The notes under the pieces are model-generated. The model was not told the origin of the DNA and searched no databases. It saw only the letters and a program-made list of their open reading frames with translations. The translations under genes were made by a program, and so were the position numbers. A DNA stretch of 64,000 nt from the NCBI GenBank assembly GCA_905221615.1, contig CAJNDT010004702.1, positions 346,127 to 410,126 of the forward strand, read 5' to 3'. Of the stretch, positions 55,567 to 64,000 are shown piece by piece (within the stretch, counting starts at the first letter, position 1; every line of letters starts with the position of its first letter). This stretch comes from Symbiodinium sp. CCMP2592. Its lineage: Eukaryota > Sar > Dinophyceae > Suessiales > Symbiodiniaceae.

Positions 55567-58500
55567 ATGCAAGAGCAACAACAAGCTCAACAGCCACAGC
55601 ACCAACCGAACCCTCAACAAGTGAGGTTGGAACAGCTGATGACTACACTAGGTCAAGCTACAGAAGCTATGGCAAGAGTTGCGCAAGGAACAGCAATGCA
55701 GCAAGCGCAATTGACAACAGCAATGGATGCATTGGCAAAAGCCCAAGCATCACCGAAGGCAGCCCCTACGGGAGGCCAGCCAGCCTCAGTAAGTTTTGAT
55801 ACTGGAGGAAAGATCCTCAAGCCACCAGAAGCATTCAATCCTGCGACAATTGAAGAAGAAGTGTCACAATGGAGTGACTGGTCATTTACGTTCAAGAACT
55901 TCTTAGCGTTCATGGACCAAGAATTCCTGAAAGACTTGAAAGCGGCAGAAGAACAAACAGCCGTGATAACAACAGAAGTGACAAATGCATTCTTCAACAA
56001 TGATCAAACAAGAGTGAACAGAGGAACGAAGCTTTACTCAGTGTTTAGCAGTTACTTGAAGAACAGACCTCTGAAAGTGCTTAGAAGCGTGAGCGGGATG
56101 AACGGATTTGAAGTGTGGAGAAAGTTGACGGCTGAATTAGAGCCGACATCTCGTTCAAGGAGTCTAGCAATGGCACAAGCATTGGTTGGATTCCCGGCCA
56201 TGAGCAAAGGAGCATCGTTGATGGACTACGTCCTGACATACGAGAAGCTCACAGCAGAGTACGAAAAGCTCTCAGGGCAGAAGTATGATGATAACTTGAA
56301 GATCGGTACACTGCTGAAAGGAATTCCACAGCACCTCAAGCAGCATGTGATGGTTGATATCACTGATAAGACCACGTATGAAGAGTTAAGAGCAAAGCTG
56401 CTACAATATGAAAGAAGCAATCAGACATGGTCAGCTGAAAACATCTTAGGATCGCTAAGTGTTCCAGACCCAACGTCACACTCAAGCAACAAGGCTTACC
56501 AAGGACCAATTCCAATGGAACTCGATAGATTACACATGAGAAAAGGTAAAGGAGATGGAAAAGGAAAAGGTGACAAAGGAGGAAAAGGAAGCCCTTATGG
56601 AAAAGGAAGAGACAAAGGAAAGGGTAAAGGATACGGAAAAGGAAAAGGTGGTAGAGGAAGACCAAAAGGAAAAGGAAGAGGTTTTGGAAAAGGAAAAGGA
56701 TATGGAAAGAAAGGTGGAAAAAGCATCAGGCAGGCCGACGGAAAAGGCTACGAAAGTGACAAAGGAAAAGGAAAAGGTGGACACAACGGACCTGTATGTT
56801 TCAACTGTGGTAAGACCGGACATTACTCTTCGGAGTGTTGGTCGCCACCAAAGGGAAAAGGAAAAGGAGGAAAAGGAAAAGTTCGCAACGTCCAAGAGAC
56901 AGGCGAGGAAGAATGGTATGAAGAGCAACCAAGTTCTTCTACACAGGCACAAGCAAGGCCACCGCAAGGAACAAAAGGAAACGAACAAGTGCGTAGGTTG
57001 GTGACAACACCTATGCCAGTGATTGAAGAAGTGTTCGACGACGATGAAGAGTACGTCGACCTTGTAGGAATGTTCGAAGAGATGGTGATGGACTATGCTG
57101 CAAGAGCAGTAAAGGTCAACACAGTTGTGCTACTTTCAAGCATGGTTGATGAAAGTGATGAAGAAGATTATGAGAAGGATGAACTTCACAAGTGGTATGA
57201 AGATCTGCAAGTGGACAAGCAGAATGCTAAGCATGCAAGAGAAAGAGAAAGACTCTTTGGAAGAGAAGTCAGAAGCGCCACTGTCCAGAATGATGAAGAA
57301 CCAGAAGTGCTTCTAGTAAGAGCCATTAACTCAAGCCACTCAGAACTCGTTGAAGTTGTGCTAGATAGCGGTGCGGATTGTCATGTACTTCCGCTATGCT
57401 ATTACAGCGAAGACTTAGGAACAGTTGAGTTCCCAGCTTTGAGAATGGTCATTCAAGATGCTCAAGGCAACAGAATAAGAACCACTGAAACAAGAGCAAA
57501 CATCACATTCGAATTCCAAAGAACAGATGGAAGAGTGATAAAGGTGAGAGATTCAGCTGTGTTCGGAGATGTGACACAACCACTATTTCCAGTAGGCAAG
57601 TTGTGGAAAGTTGGATGGGGGCTTGATCCCCTAGATCAGTTCAATGCTTACCTGAAGAAAGGTTCAGCAAGAGTGCCAGTGAGGTTTGCAAGAAACTCAA
57701 CAGTGACAGACCTCAAGATTTACAGAGCTCAAGTGAAGGTTGAAAGTGATGAACCACAAGTGAGGAAGCTTACATTGATCAAGCAGATGGAAGATGACTT
57801 CGAGAAGATGAAGTATCATCAAGGATGGTTTTTCATGTCAGATGGGAAGCCAGCAAGGATCGATTATGACAAGTATGTAACATATGACCCCACACATGAT
57901 GATGTGAAAGCGTTCAAGTTCAGAACTACTTTGGTATCGAGGTACGATGGTGACGACATCGTATGGAGCGAACTGGAGTTTGTGGAGTGCGCTGAAAAGT
58001 GGGAAGACCGAGAAGAGATTACGATAGACGCAGTTGAGGAGAACTCGGTGATCATCACGATCTTGGAGAGAAAGTCTCTGGGACTTGAAGAGTATGGTGA
58101 CTATGAAAGAACAGTCCCTAAGAAGAAAAAGAAGGAGCAAGAAAAAGAAGTGCAAGCAGCAGACGTGGAGATGGCGGTTCACGAAGAAAAGAAAGAGACA
58201 AAGAAGACAATGGAACAAGTCGAGAAAGAAGCTGCAGAAGCTATGGAGAATTTGTTTCCTAGCGACCCACCTGCAGAAGAAGATATGAAAGAGTGGAAGA
58301 AAATTGAAGAGCAACTGCCAAGTTTAGGAGAAAAGATGGAAGAAGCGATGATTGTGGCAGGAGTTGAACTCAATCCAGAAAGTTCACTCAAGGAGATGAG
58401 AACAGCATGTGAATTCCTGAAGATAGGAAAGACTGGAAGCAAGTCTCAAATATGGCAAAGGTTGAAACAAGCTATATCAGCAAACAAGATGAAGGAGTTG

Positions 58501-61500
58501 GTTGAAATCTCCAAAGGACTGGAACTAGAGTTCACAAGAGAACCAAAAGGAGAAAAGAGACCAGAGATGCCAACTGAAGAAGAAAGAAAGAAGCACGAAC
58601 TGACACACCTACCAAAAGCTGATTGGTGTGAAAGCTGTCAAGCAACAAGATCAAGAGAAGACAATTTCGATGTATCTGAGAAGAAGAATGAAGCATCGTT
58701 AGTTTCAATGGATTTCAAGTTCACTGGAACTCGAGATGAAGAGAACACAAAAGACAACAAAGATGCATTAACAATCGGACTTGTGATGGTTGATGAAGCA
58801 ACAAAGTTCGTACATGTCATTCCAGTTGCAACAAAAGAAGTGACAGCATATGTTGTTGAAGAAGTCTGCAGAGTGCTTATGCTGTTGAATTCTAAGGTCA
58901 TTCTGAGAACTGACACAGAACCAGCAATGATTTCGCTGAGAAAGAAAGTGCAAGGAATACGAAAGATGAAGAAGCTTGATACTGAGATACAAGATGTAGC
59001 AGTAGCACCAGATGAACACCAGGGATTGCAAGTTGAAAGATGGGTTCAAACAGTTCGGAACTTATCCAAGACATTGGTGTATGGAGTTGAATCGCAAGCG
59101 AAAGTGAAGATTACTTCGGAAAGTACGCTATATCCATGGGCAGCAAGACATGCAGCATTCCTGCTGAATAGGTTTGTTGTGAAGAAAGGATCGACACCTT
59201 TTGAAGTGCTATTCGACAGAGAGTACAAAGGAACATTAGCACCATGGGGAAGCGTTGTATTGGCAAAGCCAGTACCAAAAGTCAAGGAAATGGGAGAAGC
59301 ATGGAGAAAAGGAATCTTCGTTGGAAAAGACTCGGTGAACAACCTGAATCTGATAAGCACAAGACAAGGAATCATCAAGAGCAGAACGATAAGACAGTGT
59401 ACGCCACTGTATGATGTTGAAGTGCTAGCAGAAGCAACAGGAACACCATGGAACTACACACAAGACACACTTGTAGGAAGAAAAGCAACGAAGAGATTGC
59501 CACCGCACAGTGGAATCGAGATGGCAATTGGTGACAAGCCGGAGATTGTTCCCAGAAGAGAAAGAAGCCAGGAACAAGAAGATGAATTGAAGGACTACAG
59601 CCCAAGCCAAGAAGCGGCATCAGATCCGCCAAGCGAGACTGAACAAGACATGGACGAAGATCCAGGTGAAGGACATGTTGGATCAACAAGCAGTAGCTCA
59701 AGCAGTCGTGGAAAAGGAGTTACAAGAAGACGAAGTGAAAGAAGTGATGAATCTGATGAGCTGATTACAGGAGAAAATCCACCGCCAGCATCGCCAAAGA
59801 GGAACCTTGAAAAAGGCGAGCAGCCAGAAGCGGTGAGACAGAAAGTGGATGAAGGACCGACGGAAGTTGAAGAGAGACCAGAAAAATTTATCGCCGTCGG
59901 AGATGCATCAAGTTCAGTAAGAAGAGTGATCGACATGAGAAGCGTGAAGAAGATAGAACCATTCCTAAGAAAGGAACTCCCGCAGTATCACGATGATGAA
60001 GAAGTCGAGTTAGAAGAGTTTGAAGAGATGGAAGCTGAATTTGATGAAGAAGAAGAATGGCAAGAATCAGATGGTGAGGAAGAGATACCAGAAGACATGC
60101 CAAAATGGTCGAATGATTTTGAAAGCGGACCACCAAAGTTAGCAGATGAAGAGATGGAGAAAGTCGAAGGAGTATCCAAGAAGCACGAGTTGGAAAGACT
60201 TGAGAAGATGAAAGTGCTGAACAAGTTGCCAGAAGGAACAGACATCTCAAAGTACAAGTTTCTGTCGACAAAGATAGTGTATGACTGGAGGCACAGGGAC
60301 AAAGAGTGGAGAAGAAGAGGACGATTGGTAGCAAGAGAGTTCAAGTGGTTAGGTGATACAGATATTGCAAGTTTGTTTTCGCCAACCGGTGTAGCAAGCA
60401 CATTGAAGCTACTATCAGCCCTGTTCGCGTCTTCAGAAGGATATACACTTGGAAGCATTGATGTGGGAGATGCTTACCTGATGGTGGAACAAGAAGAACC
60501 AACAGTGGTTGAAGTTGATGGAGAATACTATGAGCTGGGATTCACGTTGCCCGGTCAACGAATCGGAAGTGCAGCTTGGTTCGGGAAGTTGAAAAGTTAC
60601 CTGGAGGAGTACGGGTTAACAAGTGATAGTGGACTCCCGGCACTATTCTCAAGAATGCCAGACAAAGAAGGATTCGGAATAATCGTGCTGAGTCATGTAG
60701 ATGACATGGGGCTGTACGCATCAAAAGAAGAATTCAAGAAGTTGGTCGAATTCTAAGAAGCAAAGGATTGAAGATCAAAGTTGAAGGACCAATGGATGAG
60801 AATGAAGGATCGATGAGTTTCCTGAAAAGAAGTTTCAAGTCAATGGGAAATGGAAACGTAGAGATCACGATGAACTCAAAGTACATCGAAGGACTGGTAG
60901 AAGTGCTCAAGTTGGAAGGAGCATATCCGAAAAAGCTACCGTGTCCAGCGGACAATGGAAGATCGTTTCAAACAAAAGAAGGTGGAATGGAACCGCTGAG
61001 TACAGAGGATCACCACACGTTCAGAAAAGGAGTAGGGATCCTACTATATCTCGCGCCCGAGAGGCCAGATATCATGTATGTCTTGAAGAAGCTGTCAACA
61101 AAGCTCGCATCACCCGTTGAAGCAGACATGGAACTGCTAAGGTACGTTGGAAAGTATCTCAAGGGATCACCAGAGCTAGCGTTGGTACACCAAGGAAGTT
61201 ATCCCGGAAAAAGTTTCCTCGAAGTGAAGAACAGAAGCAATGAAGGAAACGACGAGAGGGACAACTACAAAGTTCCCGCGCTCATAGAAGTGATAAGCGA
61301 CAGTGATTGGGCAGCAGATCGAGAGTCAAGGCAAAGTGTTTCATGCGGAGTGATCATGGTGAATGGAAACCTGATTCATTTCCAAAGCAAGAGGCAGAAA
61401 AGCGTAGCATTGTCATCTTGCGAAGCTGAGACAATCGCAGCGACATCAATCTTAAGCGAAGGTGTATTCCTGAAAGGATTACTGACAAGAATCCTAGGAG

Positions 61501-61925
61501 TTGAGCCAAGACTGATGTTATACAGTGATTCGTCAAGCTCAAGACAGTTGATCTCAAGAAAAGGCTTAGGAAGAGCACGCCATTTACAAGTGGACCTTTT
61601 ATGGATCCAAAGAATTCCGAAGCTTATCATAAAGGCGATAGCAGGAAAGGACAATCCCTCAGACCTAGGGACCAAATCCCTGACACGAGAGAAGATACGC
61701 AAGTACATGCTAAGCTTAGGATACACAGGTGAATTTTTGACACCAAGTGATCAAGAAGCACAAGAAGCTGAAGTGAGAAGGACAAGAACAAGAAGTGTTC
61801 CAAGATTCGATGAAAGGATGATTACAAGGATTATCCAGACGGTTACGACCGCAGTGTTGTTATCGTTGGCTGAAGCAAGAAGATTCGGCGAAGAAGGTGA
61901 ACAAGGACTGGGAAGAGTACAGTAA
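55567..61925 (+). CDS. Ty1/copia-type Gag-Pol polyprotein, broken by one frameshift
   Basis: A-rich coding sequence unlike the GC-richer host genes. From the ATG at 55567: Gln-rich start, Gag-like helical region (residues ~80-300), a Lys-Gly-Lys-Gly nucleic-acid-binding stretch (~320-410), a CCHC zinc knuckle (C411-x2-C414-x4-H419-x4-C424, CFNCGKTGHYSSEC), a second KGKG block, aspartic protease (D600, LDSGAD), integrase with an HHCC-type zinc motif near residues 1010-1030 (HELTH, WCESC), acidic residues D1049, D1116 and E1157 (VERWVQ), an acidic linker, then reverse transcriptase (STKIVYDWRHRDKEW; GRLVAREFKW; IDVGDAYL; VDD at 1711-1713 in HVDDMGLYAS). The first frame stops at 60756; RT tail and RNase H (SDSDWAAD; SSCEAETIA; GKDNPSDLGTK) continue one base out of frame up to 61925. 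The order protease-integrase-RT defines Ty1/copia. The shift makes this copy non-autonomous unless it is a sequencing error. Confidence 0.95.
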
Positions 61926-61948
61926 GTGTAGTGTGCATACTGTTGTGC

Positions 61949-63484
61949 ATGTTCATGTCAGCGATTATACATAAAGTTGCAAGTGCAGCCATTTTGCTCA
62001 AGAAAGAAGTCCTGAAAGAAGAAGAAAAAGAAGAAGATAGGACAAGAGCAATGGCAGACGATGAAGCAGTCAAATATATGATCATGGAGTGCAGCAGAAG
62101 CATCGAGGCTACCACTTACCTCGAAAAAGTGCTCAAAACAGAACGGTCGAAAAGGCCAATTGCTGATGACCTCTGGAAGGAGGTGCAAGCTCTTAATCAG
62201 CAGTATGAAGTCAAGTAAGTTGACAAGAAGAAAGAAGAGCAGTCAGAGAAAAAGGAAGAAAGTGAAGCAGCGTCGGATCCAGAGTCCGATGAGTCCAAAG
62301 AAAGCGAGTCAGCAGAGAAGGACGATGAAGAAGAAGCACCTGAAGACAAGAAGGAAGAAGATTTGGAGACGTTCAAGAAAACTGCAGAAGAATTGGCAGA
62401 AGAGGCTGAAAGGTTGAAGAAGTCGAAGGAAGCTAACTTCGCAGAGTTGGAGCAAAGAACTGTTCGGATACCTGAAGACATCCAGGAAAAGATAAGAGAA
62501 CAAGGAGAGATCATGGATGAAAAGCTGCAGCAGCTGGAAGAGATGAAGGCAGCAGCCAAGGAAAGAAGAGAAAAAGGAAGAATGATGAATAAGAAAAGTT
62601 CAGGAGCTTATGTGGGTACCGTTGTATGGATGTTGTGCATCCATGGAATAACCGCAACCGCAGGCATTTCGGCCCACAGCGAAGGGAACCAAGGTGTTGA
62701 AGACACAAGCAGAAGGATGGAGGAAGTGATGGACATCCTGATGATCACGTTAAGTGTTATGGGAGTAGTCTTCCTCATCCAACAAGTGATGAAGGGGTGT
62801 AAGAGCTTGTACAACAAGTTGAAATTCAAGAAGACTGGTGAGCCAGTCTACGTTTACCCCACAAGACATGTGTATCATAAACGGTCTTGCAAATGGTGGA
62901 GCCCACCGCCGGCTACACAAGAAATGTCTATCGAAACTGCAAGAGATAAAGGATGCAGGTCATGCTGGGTATGCCACCCAGAGGACAGAGAAAGCCGCGG
63001 TGAAAGACCTTCAAGTTCGACAAGACGGCAGGATACAGAAGTGTGCGCCGCAATGTGCACTTGGTGCAATGAAAGCCGTTGCGTGCGTAACAAAAGGAAC
63101 CACGCAAATCATAGTTGCGTGGAATGCATTCGCGATCACGCGGAAAGTGTTTGGCGGCAGTGGTATGACACCAACGAGAGTGAAGGAGAACAAGAGTACC
63201 ACGAAGAAGAAGAAACCCAACAGCCGGTGAGAAATGTGCTATATGAAAGGCCGGATGAAATTACGGCAGAACAGTGGGATAACATGACGTTTGCTGAAAG
63301 AAGGAATGCACTGGACACTATGGGCCAGCAAGAACTAGAAGGGGCAGCACGCCTAACTTACGAGGCATACCTCGCAGGAAGCCGACAAGCAGCTGAAGAA
63401 CTTGGCCCGACACTACTTGAAGAGTTGCAACAAGAGGAAGATCAAGGTGACTTCGTCAGCGAGGACACGCAAGTGATGGATTAA
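61949..63484 (+). pseudogene. Additional post-pol ORF of the copia element with two membrane segments and Cys/His clusters, split by one stop
   Basis: One continuous frame of 512 codons interrupted by a TAA at 62216-62218 (codon 90). First part: hydrophobic start (MCILLC and MFMSAIIHK nearby) and a charged region. After the stop, a Glu/Lys/Ser-rich coiled coil (to about 62580), a hydrophobic segment (YVGTVVWMLCIHGITATAGI), a second one (ILMITLSVMGVVFLIQQVM), a zinc-site-like element (YHKRSCKWW, then GCRSCWVCHP) and a second Cys/His cluster (CAAMCTWCNESRC, then HANHSCVEC), ending in an acidic tail. Its place after pol is where env-like ORFs occur in some plant copia lineages, but I see no sequence similarity to any envelope protein and make no claim of entry function. 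It starts 23 bp after the pol stop. Confidence 0.55.
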
Positions 63485-64000
63485 GGTTCAGATCACGTAG
63501 CGACAATGGTGATCAAGACAGGTCAAGGCTCAGGCGTCGAGTCCAAGCCGTAAGTGCTACGATGACAAGACTCGCTAGTCCGGGAACGCCGGATAGCACA
63601 GAAGCAGCAACCCAAGGGCCCTTGGGGCTAGGTGACATGTAGCAACGGTTTAAAGCAAGAGCAAAAGAACCGTGAGGGCGATTCCGCCCAGCAGCAAGAG
63701 TGAGGCTGAAATCAGCCCAGGCAAGCGTGAGGGCGAAAGTGCCCAAAGCAAAACGTTTCACAAGAAAGCTTTAGAAGCTTGAGAGAAAAGCCACCAGGAT
63801 GGAAAGATCCCACGGCAACGACAAAAGCAAAAGCCACGTGGACGAAAGTCCCACGGCAACGTCAAAGCACCACGAGCACCACGAATGTTTCAAAAGTCAA
63901 TGTCTACAAGGCTGAAAAGCCAAGAATGGACTGGTGAAAGAAAGTCCGACAGAAGTTTCCAGATTGCCGAAGTGCAAGAATGGACTACATCGCGAAAAGC
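63485..64000 (+). other. 3' noncoding part of the copia element with a string of small hairpins
   Basis: After the ORF stop the sequence is repetitive in structure rather than in bases: GGGCG-ATTC-CGCCC (63676-63689), GGCTG-AAAT-CAGCC (63704-63717), GGGCG-AAAG-TGCCC (63731-63744, one G-T pair), AAGCTT-TAG-AAGCTT (63766-63780), GTGG..AC-GAAA-GT..CCAC (63838-63854, one bulge), GGCT-GAAA-AGCC (63910-63921) and GGACT-10 nt-AGTCC (63928-63947). No copy of the 5' LTR end is visible, so the 3' LTR lies beyond the window. Confidence 0.6.

Noticed and set aside
56545-57004. Second ORF (Lys/Glu-rich) overlapping the gag KGKG region
   Set aside because: It is the +1 frame of (GGAAAA)n-type codons and has no independent start context or motif; Gag with its zinc knuckle explains the sequence.
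61949-63484. Envelope (entry) protein of the retroelement
   Set aside because: Only the position after pol and the presence of hydrophobic segments fit. No fusion peptide, no envelope similarity and no clear signal peptide were seen, so the ORF is left as unknown.

Overview
The window reads as nuclear DNA of a dinoflagellate, probably a Symbiodiniaceae-like or related photosynthetic species. This is an inference from gene structure and protein families, not from a marker gene. Nearly everything recognisable lies on the + strand. Genes are cut into short exons by mostly short introns (often 50-150 bp). Of 20 introns that I could place by protein continuity, 7 begin GT, 9 begin GC and 4 begin GA; all end AG, and in all 20 the next exon begins with G. 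That loose donor plus AG|G acceptor is typical of dinoflagellates. Microsatellites, minisatellites and retroelement debris fill the space between exons.

Layout. 0.6-7.8 kb: two tandem voltage-gated cation channel genes with C-terminal paired EF-hands, the first (A) only as its 3' end, the second (B) nearly complete from an N-terminal coiled coil through S1-S6 to the EF-hands. 9.95-28.1 kb and again 38.6-40.4 kb: scattered exons of one or two thrombospondin type-1 (TSP1) repeat genes. 11.2-19.1 kb, inside the TSP1 region: a GC-rich, G-tract-rich cluster of degenerate non-LTR retrotransposon pieces, including a 5'-truncated reverse transcriptase, with a recurring hairpin/(GA)n signature. 28.2-36.5 kb: eight tandem units of about 1.06-1.10 kb (one truncated to 724 bp), each a copy of the 5' part of an unrecognised gene whose only complete version, itself frameshifted, runs on to 37.4 kb.

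41.2-44.7 kb (gene C) and 46.1-48.9 kb (gene D): two tandem genes for membrane-anchored proteins made of a Cys/Trp module with strict spacing C-x18-CC-x6-C. I do not recognise this as a named domain and regard it as the most interesting thing in the window. Removing predicted introns restores the 18-residue spacing in module after module, so the motif and the splice sites support each other. 52.1-53.1 kb: a small two-exon gene with a dsRNA-binding-like segment. 55.3-64.0 kb: a Ty1/copia LTR retrotransposon (PBS, gag, protease, integrase, RT, RNase H) with one frameshift in pol, an additional post-pol ORF with two membrane segments and Cys/His clusters split by one in-frame stop, and a 3' string of small hairpins. 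Its 3' LTR is outside the window.

Limits: exon edges were placed by eye from reading frame, family pattern and AG|G acceptors. Start codons of multi-exon genes are mostly uncertain. Whether the TSP1 exons on both sides of the inserted repeats belong to one transcript cannot be decided from this sequence. The first ~600 bp, 7.8-9.9 kb, 24.1-26.9 kb, 37.4-38.6 kb and 48.9-52.1 kb hold nothing I can name with confidence.
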